Of a stretch of DNA of 64,000 bases, positions 8,205 to 15,573 are shown in pieces. The notes under the pieces are model-generated. The model did not search any database. It saw only the letters and a list, made by a program, of their open reading frames with translations, and was not told the origin of the DNA. Positions within the stretch are counted from its first letter, which is position 1. Each line of letters opens with the position of its first letter. Origin of the DNA: an uncultured Paracoccaceae bacterium (GTDB taxonomy: Bacteria > Pseudomonadota > Alphaproteobacteria > Rhodobacterales > Rhodobacteraceae); contig CANKYO010000005.1 of assembly GCA_947488175.1 (NCBI GenBank), positions 124,001 through 188,000 on the forward strand, in the 5' to 3' direction. Made by a program: the position numbers and the translations under genes.

Positions 8205-8768
8205 TCAAGGCCATTCTCTTTCAATGCTCAGTGCGGTTACAACACCGTCACCATTCAATAGAATAACGAAAAGGGTCGCGGTCCAGATTTCAGGCGGCAG
8301 ATTTTGGTCGCAAACTGGGATTTCGTAGGCGACTGGGTCATCATACCGGTCTGTTGCCCTTGGAACGCGCCCCAGAATGCGGATCAACTCTTCATCAGTC
8401 AGCCCCACCCGTAAACCTGATGGTGTCTCCCACATACTGTCTGTTGCGTATAGTTCCGCGACTTTTTCGTTGAAATGATAGACAATAAGGCCTGGGTAGA
8501 CAAAACCGCTTACTGGAATATCGGATTCAGGCGCAACGGGCAGTCTTTTTTCTGGTTCCCCCAACAGATCAACGACTGCGGACAAGGGTGCTTCAGTCGC
8601 CACCTTACTCAGATTGAATTCGCGGTATGGAATGCAAGCTTCGCCTAAAGAGTCAGTGGAGCTCAATAAGTGCATGCGGGCAACTGGCGGCGCCGCTTCC
8701 GTCCCGCAATTTGCTAGAAGAACGGACGCCAATGTGAAGATTAGCCATCTTGGAGCAATACCATTCAT
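8205..8768 (-). CDS. hypothetical lipoprotein
   Basis: 187 residues from ATG 8768. A short signal peptide ends in the lipobox LLANC (Cys about 21), so the protein is probably lipidated. The mature part shows two similar blocks: LLGEPEKRLPV...YHFNEKVAELY and TDEELIRILGRVPRATDRYDD, both of the kind LLGxP / ILGxVP seen in BamE/SmpA-like or outer-membrane-assembly accessory proteins, but the similarity is too weak for a name. Four to five cysteines follow the lipobox. The coding sequence is noticeably AT-richer than the neighbouring hss gene. It converges with hss and has no obvious operon partner. Confidence 0.6.
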   Translation of the reverse strand: MNGIAPRWLIFTLASVLLANCGTEAAPPVARMHLLSSTDSLGEACIPYREFNLSKVATEAPLSAVVDLLGEPEKRLPVAPESDIPVSGFVYPGLIVYHFNEKVAELYATDSMWETPSGLRVGLTDEELIRILGRVPRATDRYDDPVAYEIPVCDQNLPPEIWTATLFVILLNGDGVVTALSIEREWP

Positions 8769-8838
8769 TTGGAAAAACGCTTTCTACACCGTCAGTTTCG
8801 GCTCTATCAATGCTGAGGTTGGATGGTGAGTAGATAGA

Positions 8839-8931
8839 ATGCAATTTGGGCTCGATGCGGCCATTCTTGTTTTTTGCCTTGCCGCTTATTTGGGCATTAA
8901 GAGTATCGCTGATCCGTCGCGGTATTTCTGA
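8839..8931 (+). CDS. possible 30-residue membrane peptide
   Basis: ATG 8839 opens a short frame ending at TGA 8929-8931. The peptide has one strongly hydrophobic stretch (LDAAILVFCLAAYLGI) followed by a charged tail (KSIADPSRYF), the layout of a single-span small membrane protein. It fills the gap between the lipoprotein gene and the AraC gene. There is only a weak GTGAG ahead of it and no homologue known to me, so it may be chance. Confidence 0.2.
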   Translation: MQFGLDAAILVFCLAAYLGIKSIADPSRYF

Positions 8932-8943
8932 AACTCGCGCGCA

Positions 8944-9693
8944 TTAAAGTTCTGTCCGAAATGTGCTCGGTGTCTGGCCCGTAAACTCAAGAAACGCGCT
9001 GTTGAACGCGCTGGAGGAGCTGTAGCCGACATCCATCGCGATCTGCGTGATTTGTCTGTTTGGGTCCGCCAGTGCCTCGACGGCGCGGATCATCCGCAGC
9101 CGCCGCAGGCAGTCCCGCCATGGCATTCCGACCTCGTCCTGAAAGCGCCGGGCGAGGGTTCTTTCGGTCAGTCCTACGGCGGTGGCGATGTCGCCGAATG
9201 TGACCGGCTCGTCCATGCGTGCCTCTGTCAGGGTCAGCGCCATTTGCACGGGCGCGGATTGCCCCACCGGCATCCACATTGCGTTGGGCATTGCGGCAGC
9301 GCGCGTCGCCAGCATGTAGAGCGTGTCGAAAAGCATCTTGCCATCGGCATCAGGCGCTGCTGCGTCTGGCCCATGGGCCCGGCAGGCCAGGATCAGTTCG
9401 CGGGCCAGCGGTGACATATCGAGGACGCGCAGCGGTTCTGCCGGGGCGTCGTAATGGGCCGGGGCGAAGAGAGCCGAGCAGCAGGTGATCGTCGTGGCGA
9501 TATCAAGCGTGATGGGCGCGCCGGCCGCAATCAGCGCCGCGCGTGCGGGTGGCAATGTCCATGCGCGTCCCGCCGCTTGCAGGCGCATCGTACCCTTGGC
9601 CGCATAGAGCAGGTAATGCCGGTCGAACTGCACGGTCTTGCCCGCCTCTGGCGGGAAGTCGCGGTAGACGCAAAAGGCGGGCAGGTCGGACAT
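8944..9693 (-). CDS. AraC-family transcriptional regulator
   Basis: 249 residues from ATG 9693. The N-terminal half is a cupin-like sensor region (FDRHYLLYAAKGTMRLQ...). The C-terminal about 100 residues carry two helix-turn-helix units, VTFGDIATAVGLTERTLARRFQDEVG and ITQIAMDVGYSSSSAFNSAF (each read here only in part), with the family's FxxxxGxTPSxFR ending. It is the last gene of a three-gene minus-strand operon behind a methyltransferase and an ABM-domain protein, 9 nt from the latter, and may control that operon. The effector is unknown. Confidence 0.85.
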   Translation of the reverse strand: MSDLPAFCVYRDFPPEAGKTVQFDRHYLLYAAKGTMRLQAAGRAWTLPPARAALIAAGAPITLDIATTITCCSALFAPAHYDAPAEPLRVLDMSPLARELILACRAHGPDAAAPDADGKMLFDTLYMLATRAAAMPNAMWMPVGQSAPVQMALTLTEARMDEPVTFGDIATAVGLTERTLARRFQDEVGMPWRDCLRRLRMIRAVEALADPNRQITQIAMDVGYSSSSAFNSAFLEFTGQTPSTFRTEL

Positions 9694-9702
9694 GACCTCA
9701 GA

Positions 9703-9996
9703 TTAGCCGATGGGCCGGGCATCATAAACCATTGTGCGGGGCGCACCGATCATCATCGGACGCAGGATGCTACCGACTGCGGCGAAAAGCGGGCCAGCGC
9801 GATAGGCGTCAAGGCTGGCCAGATCATCCCATTGGTGCAGTAGGGTGATCGCGCCTTCATCGCACGGGTCAGTCAGGACGCGAACCGCGCGGTTGCGGGG
9901 CAGGGCGCGCATTTGCGGCGCCTCATCGGTCAGGCAGGTGATGGCGGCGGCGCGGTCAGCGGGGGCGACGGTGAAATTGACTTCGACATAAATCAT
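9703..9996 (-). CDS. antibiotic biosynthesis monooxygenase (ABM) domain protein
   Basis: 97 residues. The start ATG 9996 overlaps the stop of the methyltransferase (ATGA), which decides between it and longer in-frame extensions. Small ferredoxin-like alpha/beta fold of the ABM family: IYVEVNFTVAPADRAAAITCL, then a central strand with ITLLHQWDDLASLDAYRAGP and the family's FxxxxxxL helix. Members are cofactor-free monooxygenases or haem-degrading enzymes; the DLASLDAY piece is the usual W-D/S-xxx-aHxxs region. The coupling to a methyltransferase and an AraC regulator suggests a small-molecule modification or stress role. Substrate unknown. Confidence 0.7.
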   Translation of the reverse strand: MIYVEVNFTVAPADRAAAITCLTDEAPQMRALPRNRAVRVLTDPCDEGAITLLHQWDDLASLDAYRAGPLFAAVGSILRPMMIGAPRTMVYDARPIG

Positions 9997-10619
9997 GATG
10001 GGTCTTTCATATGTTGGATCAGATAGGCGTGGCTGGAGCGGCTGGGTGGCCCAGCGGGAAAGCCTGCATCCCAAAGACAGGTCAGTCCGACCGGATTCAG
10101 ATACTGGAGCATGTCTCGGGGCCTGATCATCCGGTGTCGCCAGCGCACCCAGATGATCCAGTTGCACCAATGGGGTTTGCTGACCACGAGGAGCATTTTG
10201 CCACCCGGCGCGAGCTGGGATTTGAGAAGTTGCAAAGCCGCAACCGGATCTGAAAAATGTTCGATCACATGGGCGCACAACACGATGTCGTATGTATCGG
10301 GCGGAACATCGTCGAGACCGGCGGTGACAGTGCGCACTGTTGGCGCGATATGGATCAGCGAACGCTGCGCGGTCGCCACCATTTCCGCCGCGGGATCGAG
10401 CAGGGTCACGCGTTTGGGAATGCCTGCAACCTCGATCAGTGCCCGGGTGAAATCGCCGGTGCCGCAGCCTGCGTCCAGCACGCTTGCATCTTGCGTCTGC
10501 AGCCCGGTCTGGTCGATCAGCCAGCGATAGGCGGCGGCGTAACCCAAGCCTTCGACCTTGCTGCGCCAGCGCGCGGCAATCGCGTCATAGGATCGGGTGA
10601 GGTGCATCTGATTGGTCAT
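9993..10619 (-). CDS. class I SAM-dependent methyltransferase
   Basis: 208 residues from ATG 10619. The SAM-binding motif I is VLDAGCGTGDFTRAL; motif II lies at VTLLDPAAEM; motif IV at DIVLCAHVIEHFSD, where HVIEH is common in UbiG/UbiE-like small-molecule methyltransferases. The remaining C-terminal half has a substrate-cap-like Trp/Arg-rich stretch (HWCNWIIWVRWRHR). It is the first gene of the minus-strand trio and its stop overlaps the next start by 4 nt, so translation is probably coupled. Substrate not predictable from sequence. Confidence 0.82.
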   Translation of the reverse strand: MTNQMHLTRSYDAIAARWRSKVEGLGYAAAYRWLIDQTGLQTQDASVLDAGCGTGDFTRALIEVAGIPKRVTLLDPAAEMVATAQRSLIHIAPTVRTVTAGLDDVPPDTYDIVLCAHVIEHFSDPVAALQLLKSQLAPGGKMLLVVSKPHWCNWIIWVRWRHRMIRPRDMLQYLNPVGLTCLWDAGFPAGPPSRSSHAYLIQHMKDPS

Positions 10620-10769
10620 GATGCCGGTCTATGCCGTCATCGGCTGGCAGGCTTTCGCGGGTTTGCCAAAAATACGCGGTGATCGGACAATTTGCGCTGC
10701 TGTGCCTTGGTACTGGTCACCGCCCGGACAGGGCGATAGAACGGGCCAAACGAGACGAGGCATTGGTAC

Positions 10770-11855
10770 ATGGCTGACGGCATTCAACCGCAACCCGGCA
10801 TCATGGAGATTGCGCTATACCAGGGTGGTGCGTCCCATCTGGATGGGGTGCGCAATGTGCTCAAGCTGTCATCAAATGAAAACCCGCTGGGCCCCAGCGA
10901 TGCAGCCAAAGAAGCCGTCGTGCGGGCCAGCCATGATCTGCACCGCTATCCACCCACCGATCACGCGGCCCTGCGGCAGGCAATCGGCGAGGTCTGGGGC
11001 GTCGATTCGGATCGCGTGTTTTGCGGGGTGGGGTCTGGTGAGGTACTCAAGCTTCTGTCAGAGGCCTATGCCGGGCCGGGCACCGAGATTGTGTTCACCG
11101 AGCATGGATTTTCGATGTACCCAATCTATGCCCATGCCTGTGGCGCCACCCCTGTGGTCGTTGCCGAACATGAGCGTGTTGTGGATGTGGATGCCATTCT
11201 GGCCGCCTGCACTGACACAACCCGGCTGGTATTCATCGCCAACCCCGCCAATCCGACAGGTACGATGGTTGGCGCGGCCGAGATTGCGCGTTTGGCCGAC
11301 GGGTTACCGCCGCAGGCGTTGCTGGTGCTGGATGGGGCCTATGCCGAATATGTCGACGGGTTTGACGCGGGCAAAACGCTGGTCGAGACCCGTGAGAATG
11401 TCGTCATGACCCGGACATTTTCCAAGATCTACGGGTTGGGGGGGATGCGTGTTGGCTGGGGCTATGGCCCGCAGCCGGTGATTGATGTGCTCAACCGGAT
11501 CAGGGGGCCTTTTAACCTGTCGGGGGCTGCCTTGGCCGCCGCCGAAGCCGCTGTGCGCGACACCGACCATACTGAGAAATGCCGGATCGAGAATGCCAAG
11601 TGGCGCGAATGGATGGCGACGGCACTGGCCGAACTGGGCGTGCCATCCGATACCTCGACCGCGAATTTTGTCCTGGCCCGCTTTACTGACGAGGCCGAAG
11701 CAAAGGCGTGCGATGCGCATTTGCGCAGTGAAGGGATCATTGTCCGGCAGGTGGCCGGTTACGGGTTGCCCCATTGCCTGCGCATCACCGTGGGCGATGA
11801 AAGCGCCTGCCGCCGGGTGGTACATGCCGTGGCTCAGTTCAAAGGGGCCGTTTGA
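10770..11855 (+). CDS. hisC: histidinol-phosphate aminotransferase
   Basis: 361 residues. A PLP-dependent fold-type I aminotransferase of the HisC subgroup: the N-terminal [35 protein letters not shown], and the PLP lysine in [20 protein letters not shown]. HisC converts imidazole-acetol phosphate to histidinol phosphate and often also serves in aromatic amino acid transamination; its direct coupling to a prephenate dehydrogenase gene favours such an aromatic role here. The stop TGA (11853-11855) shares one base with the tyrA start. Confidence 0.9.
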   Translation: MADGIQPQPGIMEIALYQGGASHLDGVRNVLKLSSNENPLGPSDAAKEAVVRASHDLHRYPPTDHAALRQAIGEVWGVDSDRVFCGVGSGEVLKLLSEAYAGPGTEIVFTEHGFSMYPIYAHACGATPVVVAEHERVVDVDAILAACTDTTRLVFIANPANPTGTMVGAAEIARLADGLPPQALLVLDGAYAEYVDGFDAGKTLVETRENVVMTRTFSKIYGLGGMRVGWGYGPQPVIDVLNRIRGPFNLSGAALAAAEAAVRDTDHTEKCRIENAKWREWMATALAELGVPSDTSTANFVLARFTDEAEAKACDAHLRSEGIIVRQVAGYGLPHCLRITVGDESACRRVVHAVAQFKGAV

Positions 11856-12778
11856 TGGCGGTGATCTATGAACGTGTGGCGCTGATCGGGCTGGGCCTGA
11901 TCGCGGGGTCCATGGCGCTGGCGATGCGCCGCGCAGGGCTGGCCGGTGAGGTCGTGGGCTATGCGAAATCCGCAGAAACGCGCGCGATCGCCCGCGAGAT
12001 CGACCTGTGTGATCGCGTGGCTGAAAGCGCCGTCGACGCAGTAGACGGCGCTGATCTGGTTGTGCTTTGCGTGCCCGTTGGTGCGATGGAAGCTGTCGCG
12101 CGCGAAATCGGTCCGCGCTTGAAACCCGGTGCGACGGTGAGTGATGTCGGGTCGGTCAAGCGCACGGTGATTGATGCGGTCGGGCCTTACATACCTGATG
12201 GCGTTCACTTTATTCCCGCACACCCGCTGGCCGGGACCGAGCATTCGGGGCCGCGATCAGGCTTTGCCGAATTGTTCGAGCAGCGCTACACCATTATCGT
12301 GCCGGTGGAGGGCAGCGACCCCGCCGCGATTGATCGTCTGACATCCTTGTGGAAGGGCATGGGGGCGCTGGTTGAGGAAATGGACCCTGAGCATCATGAT
12401 CTGGTGCTCGCCGTCACAAGCCATACGCCGCACCTGATCGCTTACACGATGGTTGGTGTGGCGGATGATCTGCGCCGCGTGACAGACAGTGAGGTCATCA
12501 AGTATTCCGCTGCCGGTTTCCGGGATTTCACCCGGATCGCGGCCTCTGATCCGGTGATGTGGCGGGATGTGTTTTTGAACAACAAGGACGCCACGCTGGA
12601 GATTCTGGGGCGGTTCACCGAAGAACTGTTCGCGCTGCAGCGCGCCATCCGGCAAGAGGACGGCGATCATCTGCATGAGTATTTCACCCGGACGCGCGCC
12701 ATCCGCCGGGGGATTATCGAGGCGGGGCAGGATACCGATGCCCCGGATTTCGGCCGCATCAAGGCGAAGGGCGATTGA
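11855..12778 (+). CDS. tyrA: prephenate/arogenate dehydrogenase
   Basis: 307 residues from ATG 11855, which overlaps the hisC stop by one base; a TTG one codon earlier is less likely. The NAD-binding motif ALIGLGLIAGSMALAMRR is N-terminal. The catalytic-domain segments IPAHPLAGTEHSGP and AVTSHTPHLIAY are diagnostic of TyrA-type dehydrogenases, with the conserved histidine in HPLAG. The enzyme oxidatively decarboxylates prephenate or arogenate in tyrosine synthesis; the motif set does not settle which. With hisC upstream providing transamination, the pair can complete tyrosine synthesis. The stop overlaps the next start by 4 nt. Confidence 0.9.
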   Translation: MAVIYERVALIGLGLIAGSMALAMRRAGLAGEVVGYAKSAETRAIAREIDLCDRVAESAVDAVDGADLVVLCVPVGAMEAVAREIGPRLKPGATVSDVGSVKRTVIDAVGPYIPDGVHFIPAHPLAGTEHSGPRSGFAELFEQRYTIIVPVEGSDPAAIDRLTSLWKGMGALVEEMDPEHHDLVLAVTSHTPHLIAYTMVGVADDLRRVTDSEVIKYSAAGFRDFTRIAASDPVMWRDVFLNNKDATLEILGRFTEELFALQRAIRQEDGDHLHEYFTRTRAIRRGIIEAGQDTDAPDFGRIKAKGD

Positions 12779-13641
12779 TCCGGGCGGTCGCGTTTGTGCT
12801 GGCCTTGTTGGCAGGCACGGCTGTGGCCCAGGAGCTTGATGGATCGGTTCGACCAGTGGCAAGGGGGACGCCGGACGCGCTAGCGCCCTTGATCCGCCCG
12901 GTGGCGCGTGGGTCGCAGGACGCCGGGCCGGTGATGCGGCCCGCGGCACGCCCGGCCCCGCGCCCCGATCTGGCCCATGACGCGCGGACCCGCGCGATCA
13001 ACCGGGCCGAACAGGGCCTATTCGCTTTCAGCCCCTACGCTCTTGCAACATCCATGCGGCCTGTGCGCCGCACGGCAGCCATTGAGGCGGCAGCAGAGGA
13101 GCGGCGTCTGGCGCGTCTGCGCGGTCAGGTCTGTGGTGATGTTGCCATTCAGGGGCAGTCCATTGGTCGTGTAGATGGTGCAGGCGCTTGCGGGATTGAT
13201 CAGGCCGTCCGGGTCCGTTCGGTCGCGGGGATCACGCTGACGCCTCAGGCCACCATGGATTGCCGGACTGCCGCAGCGCTGAAACGCTGGGTCGAACGCG
13301 GTGCCATCCCGGCGGTTGGCGGCGAAGGTGGCGGCGTGGCTGGCCTGCGCGTGGTGTCCCATTATGCCTGCCGTAATCGCAATAATGCGGCCAGTGGGCG
13401 GTTGTCTGAACACGCCAAGGGCCGCGCGATTGACATTGCGGGGATCCGGCTGCGCAGCGGGCGCGAGATTACGGTGCTGACCGATTGGGGCACGGCGCGT
13501 GACGGGGGGCGGCTGCGCCAGATGTGGCGCGCTGCCTGCGGCCCGTTTGGTACCGTGCTCGGCCCGGAGGCGAACCGGTTTCACCGCGATCATTTCCATT
13601 TCGACACGGCCCGCTACCGTAACGGGCCTTACTGCCGTTAA
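12775..13641 (+). CDS. extensin-like C-terminal domain protein (periplasmic)
   Basis: 288 residues from TTG 12775 within TTGA, overlapping the tyrA stop; the position of the signal peptide (AVAFVLALLAGTAVAQ) just after it supports this start. A Pro/Arg-rich linker with three RPVAR-type repeats (SVRPVARG, IRPVARGS, MRPAARPA) precedes the extensin-like domain. That domain has CRTAAALKRWV, SHYACRNRN, SEHAKGRAIDIAG and HRDHFHFD, the His/Asp pattern of LAS/VanY-type peptidoglycan metallopeptidases. It probably acts on cell-wall peptides in the periplasm. In related bacteria such genes often follow tyrA, apparently as simple co-transcription. Confidence 0.8.
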   Translation: MIRAVAFVLALLAGTAVAQELDGSVRPVARGTPDALAPLIRPVARGSQDAGPVMRPAARPAPRPDLAHDARTRAINRAEQGLFAFSPYALATSMRPVRRTAAIEAAAEERRLARLRGQVCGDVAIQGQSIGRVDGAGACGIDQAVRVRSVAGITLTPQATMDCRTAAALKRWVERGAIPAVGGEGGGVAGLRVVSHYACRNRNNAASGRLSEHAKGRAIDIAGIRLRSGREITVLTDWGTARDGGRLRQMWRAACGPFGTVLGPEANRFHRDHFHFDTARYRNGPYCR

Positions 13642-13690
13642 CATTTCCGATTTCAGCCCTATCTGAACTGTTCAATAACAGGAGACATTG

Positions 13691-15307
13691 ATGGAAAGCC
13701 TTGCCCAAGACCTTGCCACCATGGTGCGCACCCCTTTGCATGACAGTCACGTCGCAGCACTACGCGAAATCGGGGTCGAACGGGACTGGGAGGCTGGCGA
13801 GACGCTGCAGGAATATGGCAAACCTGCGCAGACATTTCATTACGTGGTGGATGGCGGGGTCGAGGCCGTCGATCCCCGCACCGGCGGGCGCTATGGCGAT
13901 GCGTATCTGGGCCCGACCCAGTTTTTCGGTGAAATCAGCTTTCTGTCGGCAGGCAAGGCCATGATGGGCGCACGCTGTATCGAGAAATCCCGGATTATCA
14001 CGGTAGAGCGCGAGCCGATGCTGGAGCTGATGGGCCGCATCCCTGAAATGTCGGACATTGTTATCACGGTCTTTGCGGCCCGGCGCCGGCGGCTGTTGGA
14101 AAGCGGCGAGGCGAGCCTGACCCTGATCGGCGCCGAAGAAGACCGCAAGATCCGTCAGATCGCCGCCTTTGCGGGGCGCAACCGCATTCCGTTCCGGAGC
14201 CTGACACTGGGCGAACACGAGGCAGAGGCGGTGGCCCATTCCTGCAATATCGGCGCGGCCAAACCTGCTGTAATCTTTGGGAAATACGATGTCGTTTCAG
14301 ATCCGACCCCATCCAAGATTGCGGCCTTGCTGGGCCTCGATATGGCGGTGCGCGATGACCGTGTCTTTGACGTCCTGATCGTTGGTGGTGGCCCTGCGGG
14401 AGTGGCGGCCGGGGTCTATGCGGGGACAGAGGGCCTGTGCGCCTTGGTGGTCGAAGATCTGACCATTGGCGGGCAGGCCGGTACGTCCTCCCGGATCGAG
14501 AATTACATGGGCTTCCCGACGGGCATTTCCGGGGCTGATCTTGTGTGGCGCGGTGAGGTGCAGGCGATGAAATTCGGCACACAGTTTGCTGTGCCCCGCC
14601 GGGTACGGGCGCTGGAACGGCGCGATGATGGTGTGTTCTGCGCCACGCTGGATGATGGTGAGGAGGTCTGCGCCAAGGCCGTCGTCGTGGCGACCGGCGT
14701 GCAATATCGCCGTCTGCCCATCGACCGGCTGGAAGATTTCGAAGGCGTCGGCATTTATTACGCGGCCACGGATGTAGAGGCGCGCTATTGCCGCGATACC
14801 GATGCGATCGTGGTCGGTGGTGGCAACTCGGCCGGGCAGGCGGCGATGTATCTGTCGCGCACGGCCCGCCATGTGCATGTGCTGGTGCGGGGTGAAAGCC
14901 TGGCGTCGTCCATGTCGGACTACCTTCTCTCGCGGTTGGAGGCCGACCCGGCGATCACCATCCATTATCAGACCGAAATCGCGGCCTTGCATGGGGAGGA
15001 TCATCTGGAACGTGTGACCGTGCATGACAAGGCGACAGATGAAAAGCGGGATATTGATGCGCGTGCGGCGTTCATTATGGTCGGCGCGGCGCCGAATACC
15101 GGTTGGCTGTCGGGACTTGTGAAGCTCGACAACAAAGGGTTTGTGCTGACCGGGCAGGCGGTCGGACGGGAGACACCTTATGAAACGTCGCATGACGGTA
15201 TCTTTGCGGTGGGCGATGTGCGTGCCGGGTCGGTGAAACGCGTGGCCTCTGCCGTCGGCGAAGGGTCGGTCGTGATCTCCAAGGTCTGGGATTTCGTGCA
15301 GGACTGA
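13691..15307 (+). CDS. cyclic-nucleotide-domain/thioredoxin-reductase-like flavoprotein lacking CXXC
   Basis: 538 residues from ATG 13691 behind CAGGAGA. Residues about 1-140 form a cNMP-binding domain (FHYVVDGGVEAV, FFGEISFLSAGKAMMGARC). About 140-215 is a thioredoxin-like linker (PAVIFGKYDVVSDPT). The rest is a TrxR-type FAD/NAD(P)H protein: VLIVGGGPAGVAAGVYA, GGQAGTSSRIENYMGFPTG, IVVGGGNSAGQAAMYLS and GIFAVGDVRAGSVKRVASAVGEG. The redox-active CXXC that normally lies just before the second nucleotide motif is replaced (YYAATDVEARYC), so it cannot be a classical disulfide reductase. Fused Crp-like plus TrxR-like proteins are known in other bacteria; their electron acceptor is unclear. Confidence 0.85.
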   Translation: MESLAQDLATMVRTPLHDSHVAALREIGVERDWEAGETLQEYGKPAQTFHYVVDGGVEAVDPRTGGRYGDAYLGPTQFFGEISFLSAGKAMMGARCIEKSRIITVEREPMLELMGRIPEMSDIVITVFAARRRRLLESGEASLTLIGAEEDRKIRQIAAFAGRNRIPFRSLTLGEHEAEAVAHSCNIGAAKPAVIFGKYDVVSDPTPSKIAALLGLDMAVRDDRVFDVLIVGGGPAGVAAGVYAGTEGLCALVVEDLTIGGQAGTSSRIENYMGFPTGISGADLVWRGEVQAMKFGTQFAVPRRVRALERRDDGVFCATLDDGEEVCAKAVVVATGVQYRRLPIDRLEDFEGVGIYYAATDVEARYCRDTDAIVVGGGNSAGQAAMYLSRTARHVHVLVRGESLASSMSDYLLSRLEADPAITIHYQTEIAALHGEDHLERVTVHDKATDEKRDIDARAAFIMVGAAPNTGWLSGLVKLDNKGFVLTGQAVGRETPYETSHDGIFAVGDVRAGSVKRVASAVGEGSVVISKVWDFVQD

Positions 15308-15361
15308 CACAGGAGCGCGCCCGGCATCGTCAAGGCGCTGTGCGGGCGGACCTGTCGGAGC

Positions 15362-15380
15362 CTCCGGCGGGAGTATTTTT
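15362..15380 (+). terminator. short hairpin plus T tract after the flavoprotein gene
   Basis: CTCC (15362-15365) and GGAG (15370-15373) around GGCG, then TATTTTT. The stem is only 4 bp but the position about 55 nt after the stop and the T run fit a weak terminator; the same phrase is, from memory, common after genes in Rhodobacterales. Confidence 0.35.
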
Positions 15381-15573
15381 GGAAGAAAGAAGTCGAAAGC
15401 GAAGGCTTTACCCTTTTGGGTCGTGGCCCTATAAGCGCGCTCATGTTGAGCCTGATGATCATACGCATTAGTTGCCCGGCGGTCTGAACCACGGACCAGC
15501 CGGGAAAAGGTGTCTGCGTTTGCGCACCGCTCCGCTTTCCCTTTTTGATATGATTGCCTGAAGGACGCCCGAG

